From Rhodospirillaceae bacterium (lineage in GTDB: Bacteria > Pseudomonadota > Alphaproteobacteria > GCA-2731375): a stretch of 64,000 nt of DNA. The stretch spans positions 35,247 to 99,246 of the forward strand of contig JABIWH010000033.1 in assembly GCA_018701215.1 (NCBI GenBank). Reading direction: 5' to 3'. The position numbers and the translations under genes were made by a program. This document shows, piece by piece, positions 16,984 to 26,205 of the stretch (positions within the stretch are counted from its first letter, which is position 1; every line of letters starts with the position of its first letter). Below the pieces are notes generated by a model. That model was not told the DNA's origin. It saw nothing but the letters and a program-made list of their open reading frames with translations, and made no database searches.

Positions 16984-18771
16984 ATGAATATCCTGAGCAA
17001 TCACATGTTTGCCGACAACACGGAGCTTGACGAATGGGTCGCGCCCGATTGCAACGGCAAGAACTTCTTCGACATCGACAAAAGCCTGCAGGACGTCATT
17101 AAGATCTATCTGCCCGATGATCTGCGCACGCACTTGACGCCGCACTTCCAGAAATTGGGCGAGATCGCGGGCAACGAGTTGGATGACTGGTCACGCCTGG
17201 CTGATCGGCATCAACCAATCCTGCATGACCGGGGGCCGCGCGGCCAGTTCGAGGACCGCTTGGAATTCCACCCCGCCTACCGCAACATGGAAGACGTGGC
17301 CTTCCACCAATTCGGCTTCCACCGCATGGTGCACAAACCGGGCATGTTCGGCTGGAACGAAAGAATTCCTCACGGCGCCAAGTTCGTTTTTCAATACCTG
17401 TTTGGCCAATCCGAATTTTCACAGCTTTGTCCGATCTCGGCGACGGAAACCACCGCCACCATGATCGGCCTGCACGGCGACGACGCTCTGAAGGAAAAGC
17501 TGTTTGACCGCCTGGTCAGTCTGGATAAGGACGAGATCCTCAAGGGCGCCCAATTCATGACCGAACGGACGGGCGGCTCCGACGTTTCCAACATCAACCT
17601 CGAGGCCCGCTTCGAGGACGGCCAGTGGCGCCTTTATGGCGAAAAATGGTTCTGCTCCTGCGCCGACGGCGATGTCGCCATGCTGCTGGCCCGTCCCAAG
17701 GGCGCGCCGGAAGGCAACAACGGCATTGCGCTGTTCGCCATGCCGCGCACCCTGGATAACGGCAAACGCAACAAATATCGGATCATCCGCCTGAAGGAAA
17801 AGCTCGGCAGCCGCTCCATGGCATCGGGCGAGATCGTCTTCGACGGTGCCGTGGCCTATGCCTTGGGCGAGGTCGGCACGGGCAAGAACCGCGGCCTGAA
17901 GATGATGATGGACCAGGTGGCGCTATCCCGCCTCTCGCATGGTGCCCGCGCCGCCGCCATGATGCGCCGAGCCCTGAACGAGGCCATGGAAGTAGCCCAC
18001 AACCGTAGCGCTTTCGAGGAAATCATCATCAACAAGCCGCTACTGCGCCGCCAGTTGATGAAGATCATGCTGCCGACCGAGCAATCCTTGTCCATGACCA
18101 TGTACCTGGGCCAGCAGATTACCAAGGCTGAAGCAGGCGATGAACGGGCCGAAAAGGTCACGCGCATTTTGACCCCGGCGCACAAATACCGCTCCTGCCG
18201 CGACAACATTAGGGTCGCCACCGGCTCGATGGAAGTGCGTGGCGGCAACGGCTATATCGAAGACTTCGTCAATTCCAAGCTGGTCCGCGACGCCCACCTG
18301 GGCGTGCTATGGGAAGGTACGTCCAATATCAATTCATTGGACATCACCACCCGCGCGGTGGCCAAGGTCAATGCGCACCGCGATCTGGAAGACGAGTTGC
18401 AGGACAAGCTGGACAAAGCTGACGACATGCCCGGCCAGTACAAGGGCGAGATGAAAAACACTGTTTCGATGGCAATCGAACTTGCCGACGAAGTCGGCAA
18501 GAGCAACAACCAGACCTTGGCGCGCAAGGCCTCGACAGCCCTGTACAATGCGGCAAGCGCGACCTTGCTCGCCACGGAGGGATCGAAACTGGGTGCGGCG
18601 GGGGGCGATGCCCGGCGGTTGATCATGTCGCGCATGGTGCTGGACTATCGTATGCGGGCACAGGATCCTCTATCGGTACGCGCCGGCAATTTCGAAAAAG
18701 CCAGCACCGATCTGCTGCTCGACGATGCCCCGGTGTCCCTGGATAAGGCGACGCAGGTTATCTCTCTCTAA
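16984..18771 (+). CDS. Acyl-CoA dehydrogenase, AidB-like
   Basis: A 595-residue FAD enzyme that oxidises an acyl-CoA to its 2,3-enoyl form. The start at 16984 (MNILSNHMF) follows AAGGAG at 16971-16976; upstream codons reach back into the LysR promoter region. Seen are CPISATETT, FMTERTGGSDVSNI (FAD and substrate segment), GEKWFCSC, FGDGAVAYALGEVGTG-type loop and, near the C-terminus, VATGSMEVRGGNGYIED and VLWEGTSNINSLDI, with the glutamate of WEGT at the position of the catalytic base. It has an extended N-terminus and a C-terminal helical tail, as in the AidB/large acyl-CoA dehydrogenase group. The chain length of its substrate is not known. It probably belongs to the LysR-controlled catabolic region. 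Confidence 0.88.
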   Translation: MNILSNHMFADNTELDEWVAPDCNGKNFFDIDKSLQDVIKIYLPDDLRTHLTPHFQKLGEIAGNELDDWSRLADRHQPILHDRGPRGQFEDRLEFHPAYRNMEDVAFHQFGFHRMVHKPGMFGWNERIPHGAKFVFQYLFGQSEFSQLCPISATETTATMIGLHGDDALKEKLFDRLVSLDKDEILKGAQFMTERTGGSDVSNINLEARFEDGQWRLYGEKWFCSCADGDVAMLLARPKGAPEGNNGIALFAMPRTLDNGKRNKYRIIRLKEKLGSRSMASGEIVFDGAVAYALGEVGTGKNRGLKMMMDQVALSRLSHGARAAAMMRRALNEAMEVAHNRSAFEEIIINKPLLRRQLMKIMLPTEQSLSMTMYLGQQITKAEAGDERAEKVTRILTPAHKYRSCRDNIRVATGSMEVRGGNGYIEDFVNSKLVRDAHLGVLWEGTSNINSLDITTRAVAKVNAHRDLEDELQDKLDKADDMPGQYKGEMKNTVSMAIELADEVGKSNNQTLARKASTALYNAASATLLATEGSKLGAAGGDARRLIMSRMVLDYRMRAQDPLSVRAGNFEKASTDLLLDDAPVSLDKATQVISL

Positions 18772-18914
18772 TTGATACATAAACAACAACAGCCCTGATC
18801 TTCCAGGGACAAGGACTACGCGAAAAATCGAGATCTAATCGTTACCCCGGTGCTACTGTATCGCAATGACAATCTCATTTGGCATGCGGTGCATGAATAG
18901 GGGGAACGAAGTAT

Positions 18915-19853
18915 ATGTCGATTTTAGTGGTTGGCGGCGCCGGCTTTATTGGCCGGCGGATGATACCGCTGCTGGCGGCGGCGGGCCAGGAAGTCACCTG
19001 TATGGATATCGATGTCGCCGGCGCCCAGGCGGCCTTTGCCGACCTGGGTGATAAGGTCAATGTGGTGCGCGGCGACGTGACCCAGTTTGATGACGTCATC
19101 GGCGCGGTGCAGGAAACCCGGGCCGAGCGGCTGGTTAATCTGTCATACTTCATTGGCGATCTGCCGCCCCATGTTGCCTTCAAGCTGGATATCCAGGGCA
19201 TGGACAATTGTTTCGAGGCAGCCCGGCGTTGCGGCGTCAAACACACGGTCTTTGCCAGCTCGGTCGCGGTGAGCGGCCCGCAAGCCCATTTCGGTGAACG
19301 CCTGGTCGACGAGACGGACGAGCGGCGCGGCGACACACAATACGCCGTCAACAAGATTACCAATGAATGGCAGGCCCATGATTACCGCCGCGCCTATGAC
19401 ATGGCGATCACCTGCATCCGCCCGGCCAATGTGACCGGTCCGGACAAAAAATTCGGCTCCATCGATCACGTCAACTGCATGTGCCAACCGGCCCGCGGCC
19501 AGTCCATCACCTTTCCACGCGCCGACACCATGTTCTGCGTCATCCACGTGGATGACATGGCGGAGGTCTTCGCGCGGGTAACACTGGCCGAAAAACCGAA
19601 ATACGAAACCTATAATTCCGGCGGCACCGCCGTCAGCCTGGCCGAACTGGCGGATCAGGTACGCGAATTCCTGCCCGAGGCTGATATCCGCTTTAAGGCC
19701 GAGAGCGGTGGACGCGAGATTTCCGGCAACTTCTTGATTAACAACAGCCGCCTCATAGAGGAGTTCGGCCTGCAATACGCACCCCTGCGCCAACGCGTGG
19801 GCGAAGTCATCAATGACATCCGCGCCGAGGCAGGACAGCCGCCTCTTTCATAG
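18915..19853 (+). CDS. NAD-dependent epimerase/dehydratase family protein
   Basis: A 312-residue extended short-chain dehydrogenase. The NAD-binding motif is GGAGFIG (7-13), and the catalytic pair Tyr143 and Lys147 is in YAVNK, with a serine at SSVAVSG. The N-terminal start at 18915 is preceded by GGGGAACG. Most relatives act on nucleotide sugars, but here the context is catabolic, so it may act on another polyol or on a steroid-like ring. An NTF2-like gene lies 25 bases downstream and is probably co-transcribed. The gap upstream (18772-18914) contains only a short CCCTG/CAGGG hairpin. Confidence 0.75.
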   Translation: MSILVVGGAGFIGRRMIPLLAAAGQEVTCMDIDVAGAQAAFADLGDKVNVVRGDVTQFDDVIGAVQETRAERLVNLSYFIGDLPPHVAFKLDIQGMDNCFEAARRCGVKHTVFASSVAVSGPQAHFGERLVDETDERRGDTQYAVNKITNEWQAHDYRRAYDMAITCIRPANVTGPDKKFGSIDHVNCMCQPARGQSITFPRADTMFCVIHVDDMAEVFARVTLAEKPKYETYNSGGTAVSLAELADQVREFLPEADIRFKAESGGREISGNFLINNSRLIEEFGLQYAPLRQRVGEVINDIRAEAGQPPLS

Positions 19854-19878
19854 CGCGCCAAACAAACGGAGAGATATC

Positions 19879-20253
19879 ATGAGTGAGAACGGCGACCGCA
19901 TTATCGCGCTGGACAAGGAACGCATGCAGGCCATGGCCGACAAGGACATCGCCAAGCTGTACAATATGCTGTGCAAGGATTTGATCTATACCCATTCAAC
20001 GGCGCGCCTGGACACTAAGCAAAGCCTGATCGGCAACATGGAATCCGGCGCCACGGTCTACACCTCGGTCGAGCCATCGGACGTCGAGGCACAGGATTTG
20101 GGCGATGCGGTGGTGTTGACCGGCGTGGCCCATATCAACGTCGTTGCCAACGGCACGCCGAGATCTTTCGGTGTTCGCTTTACCGACGTCTATCAGAACC
20201 AGGACGGCACCTGGCGCATGGTGGCCTGGCAGTCGACGAAATTGCCGGACTAG
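19879..20253 (+). CDS. NTF2-like / DUF4440 protein
   Basis: A 124-residue protein of the SnoaL/DUF4440 fold. It begins GDRIIALDKERMQAMADKDIAKLYNMLCKDLIYTHST, the typical first helix and strand, and ends with FGVRFTDVYQNQDGTWRMVAWQSTKLPD, the usual last strands. The start at 19879 follows GGAGAG at 19868-19873; the frame upstream overlaps the epimerase gene. Family members include small isomerases and proteins binding ligands, so no reaction can be assigned. It lies directly behind the epimerase gene. The stop overlaps the convergent cupin gene by four bases. Confidence 0.7.
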   Translation: MSENGDRIIALDKERMQAMADKDIAKLYNMLCKDLIYTHSTARLDTKQSLIGNMESGATVYTSVEPSDVEAQDLGDAVVLTGVAHINVVANGTPRSFGVRFTDVYQNQDGTWRMVAWQSTKLPD

Positions 20254-20651
20254 CCGGTATAATCAGCGTCGCTGACTTTTTCGAACCAGACGCTGCCGCC
20301 GCCATCTTCGCCGTTTTCCGACATGGCGAGATGAGTGAAAATCCGGTCCGGTGCCGCGCCATGCCAGTGGCGCGCGTTAGGCGGGATGATCGCGGTATCG
20401 CCGGGGCGCAGCTCTTCAATGGATCCGCCCTCGACCTGGACGCGGCCCACACCGGCGACGGCCCATAGGGTCTGGCCGACCGGATGGGCGTGCCACGCGG
20501 TGCGCGCACCGGGATTGAAGGTGACGTTGGTTGCCCGCATCCGCGAAGGTGCCTCGCCTACCAACACGGCATCCTGAAAGACATCACCCGTGAACTTGTC
20601 GTCCGGCGCCTTTTTCGTCGCGCGGTCTTCGGCTCTATGAATCTTCAACAT
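20250..20651 (-). CDS. Cupin-domain protein
   Basis: A 133-residue single-cupin protein. The first metal-binding motif is seen in GARTAWHAHPVGQTLWAVAGVGRV (two histidines and the following glutamine position where many cupins have a further ligand), and the second in PGDTAIIPPNARHWHG. Such proteins are dioxygenases, isomerases, or sugar and acid binding proteins; the type cannot be decided here. The start at 20651 is preceded by AGAGGA. It lies 12 bases downstream of the Baeyer-Villiger monooxygenase gene on the same strand and is likely in its operon. Confidence 0.75.
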   Translation of the reverse strand: MLKIHRAEDRATKKAPDDKFTGDVFQDAVLVGEAPSRMRATNVTFNPGARTAWHAHPVGQTLWAVAGVGRVQVEGGSIEELRPGDTAIIPPNARHWHGAAPDRIFTHLAMSENGEDGGGSVWFEKVSDADYTG

Positions 20652-20663
20652 TTGCAATCCTCT

Positions 20664-22433
20664 TTAGACAATCGGCACACGCTTGGCCGCGATGGCGGCG
20701 GGCGATATGACATCCATATCCACCGGCACGCGCCAGCGTTCTGTCAAACGAACTTTCGGGCTGGCATCGCTGTTCCTGGTTCCGTCCAACACGAAACCCT
20801 CGAAACCGTTGGTCATCACCTGGTTGCACTTGTCCACATAGATGGGAAAGCCGCCGATATAGGGCATGAATACCCGTGGCCGGCCAGGCACGTTGGCGCC
20901 CAGATACCAGGAGCTGGAGATAGACCGCAGCGAGATCTTGGCGACCTCGTTGACATGCTCGACCCAGTCATCCTCGCATTTAACGGTCGCCTCGATGGTT
21001 TGCGCGCCGATGTCACGCATATGGCCGATACAATCCGCCATCCAATCCACATGCTGCTCGATCGCCTGGATCATACTGGCCAGCACGGATGGGCTGCCGG
21101 GGCCGGTGATCATGAACATGTTCGGGAAGCCGGCGGATGACAGGCCCAGGTATGTCCGTGGCCCCGCCCGCCATTTCTCGGTCAACGCCAGGCCGCCGCG
21201 GCCCGTGATGCGGATATTGTCGAACGAGCCGGTCATGGCGGCAAAACCAGTGGCGCAAACCACGGCATCAAGGGGATATTCGACCCCGTTGGCGACGATG
21301 CCCTGCTTGGTGAAGCGTTCAATGGGCCGCTTGGATACATCGACCAGGGAAACATGGGGTAGATTATAGGTCTCGAAATAGCCGCTATCGACACACAGGC
21401 GCTTGCCGCCAAAGATGTCGGCGGGACACAATAATTCGGCGGTCGCGGGATCCTTCACGATTTCGCGGATTTTCCGCCGTCCGAATTCAGCGATGGTGTC
21501 GTTTGCCTCCCTCTCGAACAACAGATCGCCATAGGCGCCAAGGAACGGCAGACCGCCCCTGGACCAGAATTCCTCGTACTGCGCCTCGCGTTCCTCCGCC
21601 GTCGCCTCGAGCGCCGGCTGGGCATTGAATTCAAAATAGAAACCGGTGGGCCGACCACGCATCTTCGCCCGCAGCTCCGGATAGCCCGCCTTGATCTCGC
21701 GCTCCTCTTCGGGGTCCATTTTCTCGTTCCAAGCGGGAACCGAATAGTTCGGCGTGCGCTGGAATACGGTCAGATCGGAGGCCTGCTGGGAAATGATTGG
21801 AATGGATTGGATGGCCGACGATCCCGTGCCGATGACACCAACCCGCAGTCCGGTAAAGTCGACGTCTTCATGGGGCCAGTGGCCCGTGTGGTAAACCGGA
21901 CCTTGGAAATCGTCCAAGCCTTCAAATGGCGGCATGTTCGCCGATGACAGGCAGCCCACCGCCATGATGCAAAACTGCGCGTTGACCTGATCGCCCTGGT
22001 CTGTTTCGACGCGCCAGCGCTTGGCCGCTTCGTCAAAGGTCGCCGCCGTCACACGGGTTTCAAACTGGATGTCCGTACGCAGATCAAACCGATCGGCCAC
22101 ATGATTGGCGTAGTCCAGGATATCGGGCTGCGGCGAGTATTTCTCGGACCAGTTCCATTCCTGATCCAGCTCTTCCGAGAAGGAATAGGAATATTGCATA
22201 CTCATGATATCGCAGCGCGCGCCGGGATAGCGGTTCCAATACCAGGTGCCGCCAACACCGTCGCCGGCTTCATAGACCCGCGCCGATAGGCCCATGCCGC
22301 GCAGGCGGTGCAGCATATACATGCCGGCAAAGCCCGCGCCGACAATGACCGCATCATAGGTCGCGTCGACCTCTGGCTCACGTTTGCTCACGATTTTGGA
22401 ATTGGAAGGCACTCTGGTTTCCTCGCTTGGCAT
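20664..22433 (-). CDS. Baeyer-Villiger monooxygenase, type I
   Basis: A 589-residue FAD- and NADPH-dependent enzyme that inserts one oxygen atom next to a ketone, turning a linear or cyclic ketone into an ester or lactone. Diagnostic features are the FAD motif VGAGFAGMYML (about 31-41), GGTWYWNRYPGARCD, the type I fingerprint FQGPVYHTGHWP (176-187), and the NADP motif IGTGSSAIQ (201-209). The order matches cyclohexanone and cyclopentanone monooxygenases. The substrate is not deducible, but neighbouring SDR, hydrolase and acyl-CoA genes suggest cyclic or branched ketones. It is divergent from the hydrolase gene at 22530 (96-base gap), so a shared promoter region is likely. Confidence 0.9.
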   Translation of the reverse strand: MPSEETRVPSNSKIVSKREPEVDATYDAVIVGAGFAGMYMLHRLRGMGLSARVYEAGDGVGGTWYWNRYPGARCDIMSMQYSYSFSEELDQEWNWSEKYSPQPDILDYANHVADRFDLRTDIQFETRVTAATFDEAAKRWRVETDQGDQVNAQFCIMAVGCLSSANMPPFEGLDDFQGPVYHTGHWPHEDVDFTGLRVGVIGTGSSAIQSIPIISQQASDLTVFQRTPNYSVPAWNEKMDPEEEREIKAGYPELRAKMRGRPTGFYFEFNAQPALEATAEEREAQYEEFWSRGGLPFLGAYGDLLFEREANDTIAEFGRRKIREIVKDPATAELLCPADIFGGKRLCVDSGYFETYNLPHVSLVDVSKRPIERFTKQGIVANGVEYPLDAVVCATGFAAMTGSFDNIRITGRGGLALTEKWRAGPRTYLGLSSAGFPNMFMITGPGSPSVLASMIQAIEQHVDWMADCIGHMRDIGAQTIEATVKCEDDWVEHVNEVAKISLRSISSSWYLGANVPGRPRVFMPYIGGFPIYVDKCNQVMTNGFEGFVLDGTRNSDASPKVRLTERWRVPVDMDVISPAAIAAKRVPIV

Positions 22434-22529
22434 TTTGAATTTTGGGACACGGTCGATTTACGCAGGTACATTCTTAGGCTCTATTTTGTCGAAAAGTGGT
22501 GGATGTCGCAAGATTGGTGGAGATTTAGG

Positions 22530-23219
22530 ATGACAACGTTCGTACTCATACATGGTTCCTATCAGGGCGGTTGGATCTGGCAGCCGGTGGCAAATCAACT
22601 GCGCGCGGACGGCCATCAGGTCTATGCACCGACCTTGGACGGCTGCGCCGAACGCGCCGGCCAACTGCGCGCGGGCATCACGGTGGAGAGCCAGGCCGCG
22701 GAAATCGCCCAGCTGTTGTTCTACGAAAATCTCGATGATGTGGTTCTTGTCGGCACTTCGAGCGGCGGCATGATCATGGCCAAAGTGGCGGAGATGGCGC
22801 GCGAGCGTATCGGCCGCCTGGTCTTCGCCGATGCCTTGGCGCTGCAAGACGGCGAAAAAGTTAGCGATTTTGTATCTCAACCATCGTCGATCACCACCGA
22901 ACTATCGCTGGGCCCCTCGCGCGAAGACGCTGAAGGGCGATTGTTCAAGGATCTCGATCCGGATGTACGTGCCTGGGCGGTGGATCGCTGCACCTTACAT
23001 CCCATCGCTGTTCACAGGCAGGCGGTGCAGCTCGATAACTTTTGGTTCCAGGACTGGAATGCCTCGGTGATCTATTGCCGCCAAGCACCCAACCCGGGCG
23101 AAGCGCATCAACGCCGCTGCGCCGAAACCCTGGGCGCGCGCTGGTACGAGATCGACACCGGGCACTATCCGATGCTGAGTGCCGTGGACGAATTGGTCCA
23201 GATTATCCTCGCCGAATAG
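22530..23219 (+). CDS. Alpha/beta hydrolase (esterase-like)
   Basis: A 229-residue cytosolic hydrolase. The N-terminal HGSYQGGWIWQPVANQLR (8-25) is the oxyanion-hole block, the nucleophile is the serine of GTSSGG (about residues 74-79), and the C-terminal histidine is in TGHYPMLS. The fold and motifs resemble the plant-type methylesterase/hydroxynitrile lyase group rather than the classic lactonases. The start at 22530 is supported by GGTGGAG at 22517-22523; upstream frame belongs to the BVMO promoter. Its place opposite the BVMO suggests hydrolysis of the ester or lactone that enzyme makes, which is inference. Confidence 0.8.
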   Translation: MTTFVLIHGSYQGGWIWQPVANQLRADGHQVYAPTLDGCAERAGQLRAGITVESQAAEIAQLLFYENLDDVVLVGTSSGGMIMAKVAEMARERIGRLVFADALALQDGEKVSDFVSQPSSITTELSLGPSREDAEGRLFKDLDPDVRAWAVDRCTLHPIAVHRQAVQLDNFWFQDWNASVIYCRQAPNPGEAHQRRCAETLGARWYEIDTGHYPMLSAVDELVQIILAE

Positions 23220-23221
23220 CG

Positions 23222-24280
23222 CTAATAACCCCGCGCCCAATCGATGACATTGACCAGCGGCTGGCCGGCAATGTAGGCGCTTAGGTTTTTGCAAAATAAC
23301 TCCACAGCGCCATGCCGGTTCTGATCGCTCATCCCGGAGATGTGCGGTGTGATCAAAACCCTGGTGTCCGACCAGAGCGCCGCCATGGGCGCCGTCTCGA
23401 ACTCGCCGTCATAGACGTCGAGGGCAACGCCGCGCAGATGGCCGCGTTGCAAGGCCGCGGCCAAGGCCGTCTCTTCGATGATCTCCCCACGGGCGACATT
23501 GACCAGCACACTGTCCGGTTTCATCAAGGCAAGGCGATTGGCGTCGAACAGATGGTTGGTCTCCGGTGTCCATTGACAGCAGATCACCACGAAATCGGCC
23601 TCCCCCAGCAGATGGTCGAGATCGGCGGGACCGCCGACCAACGCGAAACCTTCCGGCAGCGAACCGCCGTCGCCCGGCGTTCGGCGCGTGCCGACAACCC
23701 GCATGCCCACGGCGGCACAGAGCCTGCCCACATCCTGGCCGATGCCACCCGCACCGACGACGCACACGGTCTTGCCTTGCAGCGATAACGGACGGTAGGC
23801 GCGATGGGAAAAACGGCCGGCATCCCGGTCAACCGCGGCCTGGGGTAAACCTTTGGCGAAATACATAATGCCGGCCAGGGCATATTCCGCCATGGCCAGC
23901 GTGTTGCCGGAACCGCGCGAGGTCGTCACCACCACATCACTGCCCCAAAGATCGCCGCGAAGCAGATTGGAGGCGCCGGCCGGGCGCTGATGCAGCCATT
24001 TTAGCTGCGGCGCCCTGGCGCGCAGATCCAACGGAAACGGCCAACCTCCCAAGACGACTTCCGCCTCGGCCAGAAGACGGTCGCGTTCCTCGCGGCAGCC
24101 TGACCCATTGGCGTCGGGGGCTAGATAACGATCAGAGGTGAAGGCGGGCCAGGTTTCGCGGATTTCACCGTCGAACCAGCCGCCCGCATCGGTCAATTTG
24201 ATCGACGCATCGACAGCCTTGATCATGGCGGCTTCGTCGGCACTAATCCGTTGGATGGCTAAAACTTCAAGCGCGGGCAT
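23222..24280 (-). CDS. D-2-hydroxyacid dehydrogenase family protein
   Basis: A 352-residue NAD(P)-dependent oxidoreductase. The NAD motif is VVGAGGIGQDVGRL (about residues 168-181). Catalytic residues are expected in VNVARGEIIEE (arginine), ALDVYDGEFE (acid) and ITPHISG (histidine). Members reduce glyoxylate, hydroxypyruvate, phosphoglycerate and related 2-keto acids; the acid here is DVYDGEF where many have DVFEQEP. The start at 24280 (MPALEV) gives the expected N-terminal length for the catalytic domain. It is followed on the same strand by the DapA-like and oxidoreductase genes upstream of it, which makes a likely operon that runs toward 23222. Confidence 0.8.
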   Translation of the reverse strand: MPALEVLAIQRISADEAAMIKAVDASIKLTDAGGWFDGEIRETWPAFTSDRYLAPDANGSGCREERDRLLAEAEVVLGGWPFPLDLRARAPQLKWLHQRPAGASNLLRGDLWGSDVVVTTSRGSGNTLAMAEYALAGIMYFAKGLPQAAVDRDAGRFSHRAYRPLSLQGKTVCVVGAGGIGQDVGRLCAAVGMRVVGTRRTPGDGGSLPEGFALVGGPADLDHLLGEADFVVICCQWTPETNHLFDANRLALMKPDSVLVNVARGEIIEETALAAALQRGHLRGVALDVYDGEFETAPMAALWSDTRVLITPHISGMSDQNRHGAVELFCKNLSAYIAGQPLVNVIDWARGY

Positions 24281-24286
24281 CAGCCG

Positions 24287-25219
24287 TTACCTGCCCCATC
24301 GCAAGGCAAGCACATCCAGGGCCTCCGCCTGTGCTAAAAGCTGTTGCCTGGTTTCGGGGTGCAGCGGCTCTAGTGGATGGCGTACTATATCGCTTTTGAT
24401 AACGCCGCCCTCCATCATCGCAGTCTTGGTCGCGCGCAAACCGCATTGCCGGTTCTCGAAATTGATCAACGGCAGGATACGGGCATAGCTCTCCGCCGCC
24501 TGCTCTGTATTACCGGCAAGATAATCCATCAGCACGGGGCGGATCAGCTCCGGCAACAAAGCGCTGGGCATGGTACCCGTCGCGCCCGCGTCGAGATCGG
24601 CCATCAGGGTGATGGATTCTTCGCCATCAAAGGGGCCCTGAATTGCCGCGCCGCCGGCTGCGATCAGATCCCGCAATTTGCCCGCCGCACCGGGAACCTC
24701 GATCTTGAAATAACCTATTTGCGGCATCTGACGCGCCAGCCCGGCAAGAAACGCGACCGATAAATTAACGCCACTCAACGGCGCATCCTGCACCATTATG
24801 GGGATGGATATCGCCGCCGCCAGGCTTTGAAAATAGCTGAAGTTGCCGGCCTCGGACGCTTTCAGGCCGGTACCGTGATAGGGCGGCATCATCATGATCA
24901 TATCGGCACCTACGGCTTCCGCCTGCCGGGCGCGGGCGACGGAAACCTGGGTACTAAAATGGCTGCACGTGGCGATAACCGGAACCCGGCCAGCCACATG
25001 CTCCATGCAGGTGACGAGGAGTTGGTCGCGCTCGGCATCGGTCAACAAGAACTGCTCGGAATAGTTCGCCAATATGCAGATGCCATCCACGTTCTGGTCG
25101 ATCATGCAGTCCAGCACGCGCCTCTGACCGTCAAGATCCAGGCTTTCATCTTCATTGAAAGGTGTCGGCGCGATGGGATAGACGCCACGATAGGGTTGTG
25201 ATGGCATTGCCATGGGCAT
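24287..25219 (-). CDS. DapA-like Schiff-base lyase family protein
   Basis: A 310-residue TIM-barrel protein of the dihydrodipicolinate synthase/N-acetylneuraminate lyase family. The Schiff-base lysine is in GYFKIEVPGA (Lys172), the substrate-binding part is TPFNEDESLDLDGQR at the N-terminus, and the usual GT-GE loop has ANYSEQFLLTDAER. The YNxP motif with the catalytic tyrosine is VQDAPLSG here, so the tyrosine position is glutamine; this is not a housekeeping DapA. The reaction could be an aldolase or dehydratase on a keto acid. It is in the same run as the D-2-hydroxyacid dehydrogenase gene downstream and the oxidoreductase gene upstream. Start 25219 follows GGAGACATA. Confidence 0.8.
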   Translation of the reverse strand: MPMAMPSQPYRGVYPIAPTPFNEDESLDLDGQRRVLDCMIDQNVDGICILANYSEQFLLTDAERDQLLVTCMEHVAGRVPVIATCSHFSTQVSVARARQAEAVGADMIMMMPPYHGTGLKASEAGNFSYFQSLAAAISIPIMVQDAPLSGVNLSVAFLAGLARQMPQIGYFKIEVPGAAGKLRDLIAAGGAAIQGPFDGEESITLMADLDAGATGTMPSALLPELIRPVLMDYLAGNTEQAAESYARILPLINFENRQCGLRATKTAMMEGGVIKSDIVRHPLEPLHPETRQQLLAQAEALDVLALRWGR

Positions 25220-25231
25220 TATGTCTCCAAA

Positions 25232-26170
25232 TCAGAACTCGATGACGAGCCGCCCCCGCGTTCCGCCGGCCTCCAGCCGACGGTGTGCCTCACCGGCACG
25301 CTCGGGTGGGTAGGTATCGGCGACGCGCAGTGTCAGGGTACCGGCCTCCGCCATTTGGCGCAGCCGGTCAAGTTTTTCGAACTCGCCATCATAGCTGCGC
25401 ACCCAGGTGGCCGTGAAGGTGATGCCGCGTTGCGCTTCGCCCGCGAAACCACGCACCGCCGTGAACGCGCCGCCGTCGCGAACCGCCGGGATAACCAGTT
25501 CGTTCTGCACCGCGCCGTCGGCAAGACCGTCAACGCCATCGGGGAAATGCTCGCGGATCCGCGCCGCGACATCGTCGCCCCGTCGCACAACAATGTCGGC
25601 GCCCAGTGAAGCGACCAGTTCCTCATCAGCCTCCGATGCATCGGCGATAACAGTCAAACCATCGGCTTTGGCAAGTTGCATGATATAACCGCCGTAAGCG
25701 CCAGCGGCACCGGTCACGGCCAGTGTTTGTCCAGCGCACAGCCCAAGCAGATCGAGCGACAATCGTGCGGTAAGCCCGTTCATGGGCAGGGTACAAGCCT
25801 CTACATGCGTGGTACCGGCGGGCGCTGGAACCACCGCACGGGCTTCAAGGACGATCTGTTCGCGGTAGGCGCCGTGGCTACCATTTGGCACCACCATGGC
25901 CATGACCGCATCCCCGACCCGCACGCCGGTCGAGACACCGTCGCCGACCTGATCAACGATCCCCGCCGCGTCCATGCCCGGCACATAAGGTGGTGGGTCA
26001 ACCTTCTGCTGCGCGGCGCGGGAGCCGTTCCTGGCCATGGTGTCTGTGGGGTTCACCGCCGCGGCGTATACGCGGAGGCGCACTTGGCCGGGTCCTGCCT
26101 GGACCTCGGCCAGATCGACAACCTCCAGCGCCTCCGGGCCGCCATGAACCATAATTCCTACCGCGCGCAT
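25232..26170 (-). CDS. Zinc-free NADPH:quinone oxidoreductase-like (MDR) protein
   Basis: A 312-residue medium-chain dehydrogenase/reductase. It starts MRAVGIMVHGGPEALEVVDLAE, a common quinone oxidoreductase N-terminus, has the nucleotide-binding VTGAAGAYGGYIMQLAKADG (about 136-155) and ends VADTYPPERAGEAHRRLEAGGTRGRLVIEF. No zinc-binding cysteine cluster is present, as in the quinone-oxidoreductase/enoyl-reductase group. Start at 26170 (ATG) is preferred to the upstream TTG (26191) because it gives a typical N-terminus. The SDR genes lie upstream on the same strand. Likely substrates are quinones or enones from the catabolic pathway; this is inference. Confidence 0.8.
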   Translation of the reverse strand: MRAVGIMVHGGPEALEVVDLAEVQAGPGQVRLRVYAAAVNPTDTMARNGSRAAQQKVDPPPYVPGMDAAGIVDQVGDGVSTGVRVGDAVMAMVVPNGSHGAYREQIVLEARAVVPAPAGTTHVEACTLPMNGLTARLSLDLLGLCAGQTLAVTGAAGAYGGYIMQLAKADGLTVIADASEADEELVASLGADIVVRRGDDVAARIREHFPDGVDGLADGAVQNELVIPAVRDGGAFTAVRGFAGEAQRGITFTATWVRSYDGEFEKLDRLRQMAEAGTLTLRVADTYPPERAGEAHRRLEAGGTRGRLVIEF

Positions 26171-26205
26171 GTGTTTCGCCTTTCGTTGCAAGGGTTCGGA
26201 TATGC

